In this document: positions 34,280 to 45,310 of the stretch, piece by piece
How the letters are laid out: every line of letters starts with the position of its first letter
Position numbering within the stretch: the stretch's first letter is position 1
NCBI GenBank assembly: GCA_025331435.1
Contig: JAIWNI010000008.1
Coordinates: forward strand, 124,001 to 188,000
Length of the DNA: 64,000 nt
Source of the DNA: Choanephora cucurbitarum
Taxonomy: Eukaryota > Mucoromycota > Mucoromycetes > Mucorales > Choanephoraceae
Reading direction: 5' to 3'
Program-made: the position numbers and the translations under genes
The notes under the pieces: generated by a model
The model's database searches: none
Seen by the model: only the letters and a program-made list of their open reading frames with translations
Told to the model about the DNA's origin: nothing

Positions 34280-36012
34280 TTATTCATCTAAATGTGTAAT
34301 ATTTTCTAATACGGCTTGAAGTGATTCAGAGTTATATCTAGGCTCTTCGCTTAAAGGATCTGGCTCAGCCATGATACAACGAATACCTAGCAACTCTATG
34401 GCTTGTACATCTACTGGTACCAACGAATTAGAGAGATATATCAAATGTGTAATGTATGTGGAAGGCGTTTCATTAGGCACTAGCTCGGCAGGAAAAGGAG
34501 TTGAGGTGCCAGGTACATGGGATGAAGGACAGTCATTATAAGCATTGTTGGCAAAATAGCCTTCTTGTTGACCATTGGCCGAAGAAGGCCTTGTCTGGAG
34601 CCTACAGACATTAGGTGGTGGCCATCGTCTAAAGCCGTGCTGGACTGGTCTAGCATAAATATCTGCCTGTCCATTTAGTTGGGGACTGTTGGCCAGTATC
34701 TCTTCTTCAGTATGTTTGTCATAATACTGATGTCGGGCATCAATCAGCTGGCTCTCATTTAATGCATTAGTGATAGTGCCTATAAAGTCAAGCGCTGTGT
34801 ATCCATCTGTTTCTCGATCTGTTGTACCATTCAAGACCAAGATTTTATATTTCAAAGATGCAGAACAAGCAATTGCATGACCCACCTTTCGAAGGATAAG
34901 ACAAGGGAGAATAGAAGTGTAGAGAGAACCAATAGAGTAAACAAGATGAGTGCGCTTCTTAAGATGTTCAAGAATTTTAGGATTGGGCAATGGATAGATC
35001 TCTTGACCGTATTCATTCATGTAATAGATACGAGAGATAGGAGCAGATAGCTTCTCTTCAGTTGATTTGCTAAATATCAAGTTACCATTCACTTCTTCAA
35101 CATTGGAAAGCAAAGGGGATGTTGGCAAGGCTAAGACTGAAAAGGCATCGATTGGATTCATTGTTTTACATGGTTTGCTCTGTCCTGGGTGACTGATTTC
35201 ACATTGACCACGTAAGGTATGCCCATCTTCTAATAAAGCAGCAATAGCAGCTGTATGATTTGTATTGATGACAGGCAATACATAGGTAGGCTCACGAATA
35301 GCAGTGATGGAAGAGAACAGAAAAATAGCAGCCTCTAATGACCCAAAAAAGAGACGTGCACCTGTCAAAAAAAAGTTACCAATCGATCCATTACGGAAAT
35401 TAAAATGCTTGTGTGCTCTTTTCAATATTTCAAAATTGAATAGCACCAAAAAGCCACGTATGGTCTCCTTCTTTTCGATTGAAATCTTTCGCCATAACCT
35501 ATTCAACCATATTAACTCGGCTAGGGCTTTGGATCAACTGTTTCTTTTTTTTCTACCTGTGTCTGCCTTCAACTATCGAACTCCACTCATCTCGAATAGA
35601 ATTATCATCACCTAAGGAAGTCAGTCGATAGCTGAGTAATTCTTTAATAGCAGCTTTTTCTACAGCATCATGTCCATCTATGTTGATGAGTCGAGTCAGT
35701 CGAGATCTCAAGTCACCAATACTAGGTCCACCCAAGACTCGAAGTAGTTCACTCTAACAAGAAATATATATATGAGCTGAGTTGATGATTTCATACTGCA
35801 ATTATGCAATTGTATTACCGTAGAGCCACCATTATCAGACACACCTAGAATGTAACATACACTAGGAGTAATGGATTGAAATGCATTGGCTATGTTGAAA
35901 ATGAGTTGAGAATTATTGAAAAAAAGAAAAGAAAAAGGGAAAGATGTTTACCTATAAAATTACAAGCTGACCCGCCTGAAAAAATAACAAAAGATGGACT
36001 TGTTTGATTCAT
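34280..36012 (-). CDS. CofD/YvcK (UPF0052) family protein
   Basis: Member of the CofD-like superfamily (2-phospho-L-lactate transferase fold; bacterial YvcK relatives bind nucleotide-sugars). The spliced N-terminus MNQTSPSFVIFSGGSACNFI gives the nucleotide-binding GG(S/T) turn. It is followed by YILGVSDNGGSTSELL and GGPSIGDLRSRLTRLI, matching the family's DDGGSSG and PGDIRN motifs. Later blocks HFNFRNGSIGNFFLTGA and ITAIREPTYVLPVINTNHTA are also family-like. At least three introns; one joins IVEGRHR to LWRKIS. No F420 pathway is known in such fungi, so the biochemical role is open. It is head-to-head with RTP1, with the retrotransposon now between them. Confidence 0.82.
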
Positions 36013-36464
36013 TTTGAGAAGCCAAGGTAAAACACAGAAAGAGAGAAAAAAGATGATGCTTCATACATTGCACTGCAAATCAAGTTGGGCTTTTATAGAC
36101 ATATTGCAGCGGGGTCTATTGTGACTGATTAACCATTTTTTTAGTAGTTTGGTAACTTGTTAGCTGACCATTTATATTTAGATACAAGTGAAATACATGC
36201 TATTTAAGCTTATGACATCTTTGTTGGTTCTGGCCAAACTTATATAGTCCTATGTGTGATTCACATCAAAGGCACCAAGCCATTTCTTTGCTTCTATTAA
36301 GTAGCTGCTATCCATTTCAATATACAGATTACATTTCTCATGGAAACAGAGAAATTTAATATCGAAACATACATTTCTTGCACATTTGAGACCCGTCTAA
36401 GGTCTTTGGGATGGATCGACTGTTCTAGTTTTGGGTAACATCATCGGCGCACTAAGCCCGACAC
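36013..36464. promoter_or_regulatory. divergent promoter remnant left of the retrotransposon
   Basis: Together with 41639-41704 this formed the original spacer between the CofD-like gene and RTP1, about 520 bp. The retrotransposon split it close to the RTP1 side. Confidence 0.5.
36461..36464. repeat. 4 bp target-site duplication (ACAC)
   Basis: ACAC directly precedes the 5' LTR and is repeated directly after the 3' LTR at 41635-41638, as expected for integrase-mediated insertion. Confidence 0.75.
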
Positions 36465-36764
36465 TGTCGCGAGTCGACTTAGTTACAAATCGGAATCTCA
36501 ATAAGCCTACTTCTTTACCGCAGTTATTCTACCCTTCTGTAACCGCAGTGAACAACCGCAGTATAACCGCAGTTATAACCAACTCTGAATAGTATAAATA
36601 GACAATATATTTTTATCAATAAAACATTATCTTTATCTTTGTGAAAAATACAAGTCTTAGTTGTAGATTTATTTCTAGTTAAATATTGCCATTTAACTTC
36701 CTCTATTAAATCTTCCCGCCAATCAGAAGGCTCCTAATCAACTACCGACTTCATACTTATTTTA
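36465..36764 (+). repeat. 5' LTR
   Basis: It starts TGTCGCGAGTCGAC and ends CATACTTATTTTA, so the ends are TG...TA and not the usual TG...CA. It contains a TATA box, an AATAAA and a cluster of ACCGCAGT motifs, and is identical to the 3' LTR. Confidence 0.96.
36517..36623 (+). promoter_or_regulatory. LTR promoter: four ACCGCAGT boxes, TATA box, polyadenylation signal
   Basis: ACCGCAGT occurs at 36517, 36542, 36555 and 36566, followed by TATAAATA at 36593-36600 and AATAAA at 36618-36623. The layout suggests activator sites upstream of a Pol II core promoter. The same array recurs in the 3' LTR at +4870. Confidence 0.65.
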
Positions 36765-36776
36765 TGGTGGAGAAGC
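36765..36776 (+). other. putative primer-binding site
   Basis: TGGTGGAGAAGC begins immediately after the 5' LTR. TGG complements the CCA tail of tRNAs, so a tRNA ending GCTTCTCCACCA would be the primer. The tRNA identity was not determined. Confidence 0.6.
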
Positions 36777-36847
36777 TGCTCTTTCCCTGCGCCGTCCCTA
36801 TCTAACTCGATTCCTGCTCTCTTACATCTCGTTTTTTTGCGACCCCC

Positions 36848-39800
36848 ATGTCTACACCTACCAACTCAACTCCCGCTCAAGAAGAGCTCAATTCCTTTTC
36901 TGTTCTCCTAGCCGAACAAAGGGCCAATGGTTCCATGTTGATTGAACCCTTCCAAAAGGGGCAAGATATCACCAATTGGATTCGACAGTTCCATCTCGCT
37001 TGTAAAGCTATAGGTCTCCCCTCTCAGGTCAGAAGTGTGCAAATGCTCAAATACTTACCCAAGGATGCCGCCGCCTGGTTAGTCCGTGTGGTTGACCTCA
37101 ACAACAGCGTTGCTGTCAAAGAAAAGCTAGAATCCGTCTATAAGGTAGATCCTCTGCTTCAAAAGTCTCTTTGCCGCCGCCGATTAGAACAACTAAAACA
37201 AGGTACCAACCGTGTCGCCGAATTCCGCATGCTATTCGAAACAATTGTATCCGATTTTCCTAGTGAACAGACTCTCAGTGACGATATTTTGCGCCATATC
37301 TTTTTCAGTAATCTCAGGCCAGAACTTCGAAATGCCTTATTAGGTGTCATCTCCCCTGAGGACACCTGGAAAACACTCGCCGCACAGGCAGAGGTGAGAG
37401 AATCTGTACTTTTCCTTGGCAACGACCACTTCCTTCAAGCAACTCGATCTGAATCGCAAGCTGACGATCCCATGGAACTGGATGCCTTCCATCCGCAACA
37501 GCAACAACGTCGCCATCAACAAACCTCAGACCCTATGCGCCGTTGGGCAGCTCCAGGTGTCCCTATCTGCGGTCACTGCGGTAAGGAAGGTCATCTCACT
37601 AAGAAGTGCTTCAAGAATCGCAACAACAACAGCAACAACAACAGCAACAACAACAGCAACAACAATCGCAGCAACTACAACAGCCGCAACAACAATCGCA
37701 ACTACAACAACAACTACGACAACCATCACAACACTAACAGCAATCGCAACTACTACAACAAATCCAACACTTACAACCAGAAGCACATCAACAACATGGA
37801 AGAAGAAGAATCACCCGCCAGTATCTGCTATGTCCAACCACAACCTGGTTATGCCAGCATTCCTATCGACGATGACCCAATTTACACCTATGGAGTACCA
37901 GGCATCAACAATATCTCGGTACCAACAAGCGCTGGAGCCACCTCAACGCCTCGGGTAACTATGAAGATTAAGGGTGTAGAGGTTAAGGGTTTGATAGATA
38001 CTGGTGCTGGGTTAAGCGCTATAAGAGACTCCTTAGCAGAAAAACTAGGGCTGCCTATCAACGAACAAGAGAAAATTCAATTCAATACCGCAGCTGGTCA
38101 AACAACTTCGTCTCTCGGTACCGTTCGGATTCAGGCCTTGCTTGGGGAAATTCCTGTGGATCTCAGCTGCCATGTCGTTCCCCAGCTCGCCCATGAGGTG
38201 ATTATTGGGTATCCCACACTGAAGTCTCTACGCGCCATTATTGATACCGTATCCGGTGCGGTTCAAATTCCTCAACTCTCAAAACCAGCCTTACCGGCGA
38301 TCGCATCCATGTGTCCCTTGACGGAACGTACTGTTCTACCGGCACTCCATCATACCTATGTCGATATCAAAGGACCCGCCAACTCTCTCGCTTTTGTGTC
38401 CACACCCTCTGACAAGGCCTTGGAAAAACTACTCTCTGTCGCGGCTGGTGTAGTGGAATTTGATCATGATGGCATCGCCACGGTGAAGGTGGCCAACCTT
38501 GATAACAAAGAAGTTGTTTTAAATAAAGGTCAACGTATTGTTTCTTTCGAGTATTTGCAAACGTCTCCTGAATTGTTTTATATTTCTGATAAACCCTCTA
38601 GTATTCATTCTTTAGACGCTCTCGAACCAACAACCGCCAATCCGTCCTTAGATTTCTCTCGTTCTATTGGCGAAGGTTTATCCGCGTCTGAAGGTGATGC
38701 TATGAAAGGTTTGCTTGGTGAATTCTCTGACTGCTTCAACACTGTGCCTTCCTCGGTTACTCCTTTGGTACAACACCACATCAGCACAGGCGATCATCGA
38801 CCTATTTCACAACCTCCACACCGCACATCTGCTGCAGAAAACGAGACTATTAATACTCTGATTGATGAAATGTTACAACAAGGTATTGTGCGACCGAGCA
38901 ATTCTCCCTGGGCCTCCGCTGTAGTGTTAGTCAAGAAACACGATGGTTCCCCACGCTTCTGTGTCGATTATCGCCGTCTAAATGGAATAACTACAAGAGA
39001 TGTTTACCCTCTTCCTCGCATCGATGACACTCTCCATAGTCTAGGTAACGCACGCTATTTCTCTACCTTGGATCTCACATCTAGCTACTGGCAGATTGAA
39101 TTAGATGCTGAAAGTAAAGCCAAGTCTGCATTTATCTGTCGCAAAGGTCTCTTCGAATTTGTACGCATGCCATTTGGTCTCTGTAATGCTCCCGCTACTA
39201 TGCAACGATTGATGGACTCGGTTTTAGCTGGGTTGAAGTGGCAAGTCTGTTTAGTTTACCTTGATGACATTGTGGTATTCTCTCCTACTTTCGAGCAACA
39301 TTTAGCTGATGTGCGTTCTGTTCTTTCTCGATTGCGCGAGGCTCGCCTGACGGCCAACCTCAAGAAATGTACCTTCGGTAGCAATAAGATCTCTTTCCTC
39401 GGTTACGTGGTTTCTCCTGCGGGTCTACACACTGATCCTGACAAGACTATGGCTATCGATAAATTTCCTGTCCCTACGGATGTCGACTCCCTTCGCTCCT
39501 TTCTTGGTCTCGCAGGTTATTATCGAGCTTTCATTAGTCGATTTTCGGTAATCTCGGCCCCTCTCAATCAGCTCCTCAAGAAGGATACCCCTTGGACTTG
39601 GACCGCTGAACATCAAGATGCTTTCGTGGATCTCCAACGCAGGCTGGTCTCCGCTCCTGTCCTCCGATTTCCTGACTTCAAGTCCCCCTTCGAACTCCAC
39701 ACAGACGGTGCTTGTTCAGCGGGCATTGGTGTTATCCTCTGTCAAAGGGATCCCATCAATAATCGCGCCTATGCTGTATCCTATGCTTCTCGTTCCCTTA

Positions 39801-41374
39801 CTCCAGCTGAACGTAACTATGGTGTTTCCGAGGTAGAGGCTTTGGCCATCGTGTGGGGTATCAAGAAATTTGCACACTATTTAACCGCCACTCCATTCAC
39901 TGTCATTACTGACCATCAGGCTCTCCAATTCCTTCAAAACAAGAACTCAGATCTTCGTGGCCGCTTGGCTCGTTGGGCGCTCTCTCTGCAGCAACACGAC
40001 TTTAAAATTATCTATCGCCCTGGCTCAAAGAATGCTGGTCCCGATGCACTTAGCCGTTTTCCCGTTATTGCCTCTGCTACCCCTCTGATCTGCTCTCTGG
40101 ACACTGCTACCTTACGTTCGGCTCAAGATGCTGATGCCTTCTGCCAAGACTTGCGCGCTGCTACTTTACCTGTCGATTTCTCTGACGAGTCCGGTGTCCT
40201 CTTTTTTCGTTCCCGGCCAGTCTTACCAAAATCGCTCTGGAATGAAATGTTTGAACTGTTGCACAGCAATGTCACTACAGGCCACCTAGGTATCGGGCGT
40301 ACTTTACAACGGTTTGCAAGGCTATTCTACTTTCCTGGTCAGCAAGAATGGGTGAAGAACAAAGTCAAGGAATGTCAAGTTTGCCAAAAAGTCAAGAAGT
40401 CAAACCATACCTTCGGGCATACCAACATGATACACACAAATCCTCCAGTTCATCCTTTTGACACTATAGCCATTGACACATTCGGCCCTCTGCCTCCCTC
40501 TAGATCCGGCAACAAATATGTCATAGTTGTCCAGTGTATGTTCTCTCGCTACGTGATTGTTACAGCCGTACCGTCTAACACAGATGTCGAGGTCGTCAAA
40601 TGCTTGAGCAAAGTCATAGCAGAACATGGCATAATGCGCTCAATTCTTAGTGATAACGGTCCTCCATATGCCGGCCTCCTTATCAAGACTCTTTCTTTGC
40701 ACTTGAACATTCAACAAAAATTCGCACCTGCCTACCATCCACAATCCAATGGTCTTGTAGAACGCTTCATGGCTGTGCTTAGAAATCTCATTGTCTCCTT
40801 TATGGATCTAGGCCATCATCAGAATACCTGGGACGAACACCTCAATGAATTTCAACTGGCCTACAACAGCAGCATTCATGATGCTACCAAGTTTTCCCCT
40901 TTTAGCATAGTCCATGGTCGTGAAGCCCGGTTGCTTGCCACTCCTGATTTCGGTGTACAGACTATCTCGGTTGGAAAGTATGAACAGCAAACCAAGCTCT
41001 TCTTATCTCGCGCACTAGGAATAATCAAGCTCGAAAACCAACAATCTCAAGCCCAGAATGCAACCAATTTCAACCAACATCGTGTTACTCCTTCCTTCTC
41101 GATCAACGACTTGGTTCTGGTCGACTTTCCGGTTCAATCCAATGCTTCCACTGGTCGTGCCGCTAAACTCGTTCGTGGCTATCGCGGTCCATTCAAAATA
41201 GTACAAGTTATTTCCTCTGACCGCTATGATCTTCATGAAGCTTCGACAAACAAGCTGTGGCCAAATGTTCACGCTTCAAGACTCAAACGGTATCATCCTG
41301 TCAATGAGGACATTGCCTTTCTGAACCCCCCGGATGTCGCGAGTCGACTTAGTTACAAATCGGAATCTCAATAA
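36848..41374 (+). CDS. Gag-Pol polyprotein of the Ty3/Gypsy element
   Basis: Single 1508 aa frame with no Gag/Pol frameshift. Gag domain is about residues 1-200; a CCHC zinc knuckle C241-x2-C244-x4-H249-x4-C254 is followed by an Asn-rich tract. The aspartic protease has D384 in LIDTGAG. Reverse transcriptase has YLDD at 804-807, and RNase H has D953 in HTDGA. The integrase carries an HHCC zinc region (GHLGIGRTLQRF ... CQVCQK) and the DDE triad D1210, D1269, E1305 (35-residue D-E spacing). A GPY/F-type module (YRGPFKIVQV) lies near the end and no chromodomain follows. All catalytic residues checked are present. The last 13 codons lie inside the 3' LTR. The start ATG is 84 bp after the 5' LTR. 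Confidence 0.96.
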   Translation: MSTPTNSTPAQEELNSFSVLLAEQRANGSMLIEPFQKGQDITNWIRQFHLACKAIGLPSQVRSVQMLKYLPKDAAAWLVRVVDLNNSVAVKEKLESVYKVDPLLQKSLCRRRLEQLKQGTNRVAEFRMLFETIVSDFPSEQTLSDDILRHIFFSNLRPELRNALLGVISPEDTWKTLAAQAEVRESVLFLGNDHFLQATRSESQADDPMELDAFHPQQQQRRHQQTSDPMRRWAAPGVPICGHCGKEGHLTKKCFKNRNNNSNNNSNNNSNNNRSNYNSRNNNRNYNNNYDNHHNTNSNRNYYNKSNTYNQKHINNMEEEESPASICYVQPQPGYASIPIDDDPIYTYGVPGINNISVPTSAGATSTPRVTMKIKGVEVKGLIDTGAGLSAIRDSLAEKLGLPINEQEKIQFNTAAGQTTSSLGTVRIQALLGEIPVDLSCHVVPQLAHEVIIGYPTLKSLRAIIDTVSGAVQIPQLSKPALPAIASMCPLTERTVLPALHHTYVDIKGPANSLAFVSTPSDKALEKLLSVAAGVVEFDHDGIATVKVANLDNKEVVLNKGQRIVSFEYLQTSPELFYISDKPSSIHSLDALEPTTANPSLDFSRSIGEGLSASEGDAMKGLLGEFSDCFNTVPSSVTPLVQHHISTGDHRPISQPPHRTSAAENETINTLIDEMLQQGIVRPSNSPWASAVVLVKKHDGSPRFCVDYRRLNGITTRDVYPLPRIDDTLHSLGNARYFSTLDLTSSYWQIELDAESKAKSAFICRKGLFEFVRMPFGLCNAPATMQRLMDSVLAGLKWQVCLVYLDDIVVFSPTFEQHLADVRSVLSRLREARLTANLKKCTFGSNKISFLGYVVSPAGLHTDPDKTMAIDKFPVPTDVDSLRSFLGLAGYYRAFISRFSVISAPLNQLLKKDTPWTWTAEHQDAFVDLQRRLVSAPVLRFPDFKSPFELHTDGACSAGIGVILCQRDPINNRAYAVSYASRSLTPAERNYGVSEVEALAIVWGIKKFAHYLTATPFTVITDHQALQFLQNKNSDLRGRLARWALSLQQHDFKIIYRPGSKNAGPDALSRFPVIASATPLICSLDTATLRSAQDADAFCQDLRAATLPVDFSDESGVLFFRSRPVLPKSLWNEMFELLHSNVTTGHLGIGRTLQRFARLFYFPGQQEWVKNKVKECQVCQKVKKSNHTFGHTNMIHTNPPVHPFDTIAIDTFGPLPPSRSGNKYVIVVQCMFSRYVIVTAVPSNTDVEVVKCLSKVIAEHGIMRSILSDNGPPYAGLLIKTLSLHLNIQQKFAPAYHPQSNGLVERFMAVLRNLIVSFMDLGHHQNTWDEHLNEFQLAYNSSIHDATKFSPFSIVHGREARLLATPDFGVQTISVGKYEQQTKLFLSRALGIIKLENQQSQAQNATNFNQHRVTPSFSINDLVLVDFPVQSNASTGRAAKLVRGYRGPFKIVQVISSDRYDLHEASTNKLWPNVHASRLKRYHPVNEDIAFLNPPDVASRLSYKSESQ

Positions 41375-41634
41375 GCCTACTTCTTTACCGCAGTTATTCT
41401 ACCCTTCTGTAACCGCAGTGAACAACCGCAGTATAACCGCAGTTATAACCAACTCTGAATAGTATAAATAGACAATATATTTTTATCAATAAAACATTAT
41501 CTTTATCTTTGTGAAAAATACAAGTCTTAGTTGTAGATTTATTTCTAGTTAAATATTGCCATTTAACTTCCTCTATTAAATCTTCCCGCCAATCAGAAGG
41601 CTCCTAATCAACTACCGACTTCATACTTATTTTA
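41335..41634 (+). repeat. 3' LTR
   Basis: It is identical to the 5' LTR. The Gag-Pol stop codon (41372-41374) lies within it. The bases just upstream (CTGAACCCCCCGGA) are not purine-rich, so a normal polypurine tract is not evident. Its TATA box at about 41463-41470 faces RTP1. Confidence 0.96.
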
Positions 41635-41704
41635 ACACTTGATTACGTAATGAAATAGTATAGCATTTTTCTTTTTTCATTTTTTTTTCTTGCTGACAAT
41701 TACC

Positions 41705-44700
41705 ATGTCAAAACACGAGCAGGATAAAGCTCATTTAAAAGAATGTTTAGTAAAAGCTCATCAGCTTGTTGGTGAAAAAGTAGAAATAAGAGAAGAAGGT
41801 TCAGTTTAGCTTAGCTGATGTTATTGTTGTTACTGATGATAAATAAAAGGATCGATCGAAGAGACCCTTTCCAATCGACTTGAACAACTTCAACTTGAAG
41901 TAGATCAAACTAATCCTAGAAAGTCATTTGTTGATCAATGCATGAACGTTCTTTTGAAAATTCAGACTGCATTGTTAGATGTGTGTATTTCAGGCGGTAA
42001 TAATAATAAATCAAGATCTTGGCATCTGGCTCATTTAGCTTTATTAGAGAATCAAAGTGATCGAGATTATTTGGGCGTGCGTGATTTTAGGTTGATTCAT
42101 ACACTGTTGCAGGTGATCATTTCTTGGGGTTTTTATCCTTGCTTCTTGCCAGGTGTTGGTGTTCCTCTGTCGAAACGAGTTAAATCTGGATATACCAATC
42201 ATGGTAAACTTGAATGTGATAACAGCTTATGACAATGTTACTGATTGTGATCCTCGATAGAGCTGTTATCAAAGGCCGAAGAAGATCAGGAAGAGAGCCG
42301 ACAGATATCAACAGGATCTCTCTATAGCTTACTTAAGCTAGTAACACCTTTAGTTGATCTGATTGCTCAAAGTGAAAAAGTGCCCAGCAGCAAAACATAC
42401 ACTACAGTTTCCTCTATTTTGATGAATCGACATTTACCTGACTTATATGCAGCTTTATTAGAACTGGCTTATGTACCTAATTCACAGCTTAAGAAGGATG
42501 TGGTTAGCACAGCTCATACTTCAACACTAGCTGCTATCACACCTGGAAATTTACTCACCAGACAGACAATACAGCAAATAGGTCTCAAAAGAGAGGAAAG
42601 AGACAAATGTGCTCGTATGTTCGTTTGGTTGTTTGATCGATCTGATCTATCCAGAGCATTGGAGTCTCTTATGTCGCTTTTGGGTACATCTTCTTTGCAC
42701 CCAGTGCCCAATTGGCTTAGAACCATTTGTGGAAGATTCTTGTCTCGTACCCTTTTGAAACCTAAAGGCGTATCTATTGTACTTGAATTTACCATAGGCC
42801 ATGTTGAACAATGTAATATTCTGATTTTGTTTTTTTCAAAGGGAGCAAAAAGATATCTAACTTGAGCATGTAGTACAATTGGCACAGCTCGAAAGTATTG
42901 CCAAGCTTATCTTATCAGTGCCACAACAAATGGCATCTGTCGAAAGCTACTATGCTATCATTGCACCACAACTACTTGAGCTACTTGAAAAAGCATCTCT
43001 AAGTACACCAACATGTCAAGCAGTGACCTTCATTATAGGCCGTATCATAGCGAAGCATACTGATCTTGCCAAAACATACATTGTTGATCCTATTGTTGGA
43101 CCTTTGTTGGTCGCATGGAACAGACAAGAGTGTGATACAAATTCAGCAGACACCTTTGATACATTGGTTCTCTCAGAAGAAAAGCTCTCTACACTCTTGT
43201 ATATGCTTCATCGAGTCATGATTGGAGGAGAGCCGTCTCCAGATATTGTTCAAGCATTCCTGTCATCATCCATAGCCTGTCTTTACCATCTCTATGAGTT
43301 CACAGTTCAATCCAAGACAAGCTTAAAGGAAACTGTGCTTGATTTGCTGTCTACTTATTTCCGTATTACAACAACAGCTGATGCTATTCGTGAGCTCAAG
43401 CATATATTACTTGATCCAGTTGACCTTCATGGCCTTCGTGTGGCCTATTTTGCACCTGGTCCTTCAGGGGGTGTTGTATTACGATTGAGAAAGTAAGTGG
43501 TAATTGTTTGGTTTTGTTTATTTCTCTAACTGTTTATTTTTGGTAATTGAAAGAAAATTAAAGCCTTTAGCAGGCAATGAACTTCCTGTAAATGCTGGTA
43601 TACTGGTTGAGTTTATGCAAAAGAGTGAAGATGTCAATTTATGTGGTGACTTTTTCGTTTTTCTGTTGAATGAGTATTCTTCTTTGCAAGCAAGAAAACC
43701 AGATCCAAGACTGTAAGTAACAAGCCATATTGAATTTTGGCCTAGCTCATTGATTAATCGAAACATGATAGAGTGTTATTAATACTGCATTTGATCATGG
43801 GAATGCTGGATACATTAGGCCCTACTATTTTAGCGAAACCCACACAGATCCTCTCGTTTGCTAACAATATTGTTCAGGATCATGTCGATAGGCTAAAGGG
43901 GCGCGAGAGCAACGAGTCACCAGCAAAGAAAAACCAATTTCCAGATATTACCAATATTGTTAGTCAGGAAGATTTAGAGGTTCTAGAAGACCAAGAGCAA
44001 TTTTCAGCAGAAGATGATATTGAATCCTTGATTTTGGCTATCAATCTACTCCGAGCTGTAATGCATGGTAAAAGAAAAAAAAAAGGTGCTTCAGAATAGA
44101 TTGGATTCCAACTAGATTTATATAGAGAACGATGAATTGTCAGACCAAGCAGTTCAGTTGTTACAAGCATCAGTTGATCCCTTGAAGCAACTTGAAAAGC
44201 ATCCCTTTGAACTAGTGCAAGAATCAGTACATGAAGTGTTACTAGCCATTACCTCTCATCTTTCGGCACAAGCTATGTCAAACATGAAAGGATCCAAAGA
44301 CAACTCTTTAGAGGCTTCTAAGGAAAAGTATCGTCAGGCCATGAAATCTCTTCAAGACGATCTTTTACCTATTCGTGCTCATGGTATGGGTATGCTGAAA
44401 GAAATGGCTCTGGCAAAAGATCCACTTGTTTCTTCAGGAGATGGTCTGAGTCAGATGTTGGATATATTTATTCGATTGGTACAGGACGAAGATAGTTATA
44501 TATATCTGAATGCTGTTAAGGGGCTTTCTGCTATGACAGATGCCTATGGCAATGATATCATAAAGAAACTCGGTGCCATTTATGGTGATGATAAACAAAA
44601 ATTAGACAATCGATTGAGAATTGGTGAAGCATTGTTGCAGACAATTCAACGCTGTGGTGATGCCTTAGGAAAATATGGTAAGGACTCTACCTAAACCAGT

Positions 44701-45229
44701 AGACACATTATATTGACCTTTTCTTTCATTGAAAACAGTTCATACTTTAATCCCTCCATTGGAAACAGTTCTAGCAAAACGACAAGAAGATAGTCATTTG
44801 CGCGTCTCTGCTTTGTCTATTCTCAGTATGGCATGTCAAACATGCCCTGTTGCACTTTCCGCACAAATGAGTGAACTCATTGATTGGGTTCTAAATATTC
44901 TAGAAATCGAGAAGACTGCTGAAGTGCGACGAGGTTAGATTTAAGAAGGAAGCAAACCAACTTCATATTGGATTAACTTTCTTTGTTATTTTATAGCTGC
45001 TACTGTCTTGATCTTGTCTTTGTTTAGAGGACTATCTTCTCAAACACTGTATGAGTATCCTGCTGAAAGTTTAAAGCGAACTTATCGAACTTTACGATAC
45101 ATAGAAGAGACTGATACAGATGAATTAGCAAGATATCAAGCCAGAGTGGCTCTTAGTGATTTGGATGCTATTATGCGTGGCGAATTATTCAAAAATCAAT
45201 CACCCAAGAACATCATTAGATTTAAGTAA
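41705..45229 (+). CDS. RTP1: RTP1/TANGO6-like RNA polymerase II assembly factor
   Basis: HEAT-repeat protein; in yeast Rtp1 helps Pol II subunit assembly and nuclear import, and its animal relative is TANGO6. Several exons give about 950 aa. Diagnostic stretches include WGFYPCFLPGVGVPLSKRV, the conserved N-terminal LPGVG block, and the C-terminal RTP1 domains: DDLLPIRAHGMGMLKEMA, then VQDEDSYIYLNAVKGLSAM, and a last exon ending NIIRFK. The start ATG 41705 (MSKHEQDKAHLKECLVKAHQ) is 71 bp downstream of the retrotransposon. The second exon junction (after REE, into SIEETLSNRLEQLQ) uses a weak donor beginning GTTCAG. The coding region itself looks undamaged. Confidence 0.85.
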
Positions 45230-45310
45230 ATACAGATAATGTGCAATCCCATTTTAGTTCGTTTTAATCATAGTGAGTACATATATTACAATGCGTTTCT
45301 TTTGTTGAAT

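Larger units (their letters stand above)
36465..41634 (+). mobile_element. complete Ty3/Gypsy (Metaviridae-type) LTR retrotransposon
   Basis: A 5170 bp element with two 300 bp LTRs identical by inspection, a primer-binding-type sequence right after the 5' LTR, a single intact Gag-Pol frame and a 4 bp target duplication. Domain order (protease, reverse transcriptase, RNase H, integrase) defines the Ty3/Gypsy group. LTR identity and the open frame indicate a recent, possibly still active copy. It is noticeably more GC-rich than its flanks. Confidence 0.97.

Noticed and set aside
37526..37786. Valine-rich antisense frame and Thr-rich shifted frame over the Gag Asn tract
   Set aside because: Both arise from AAC/CAA repeats within Gag-Pol and have no independent support.
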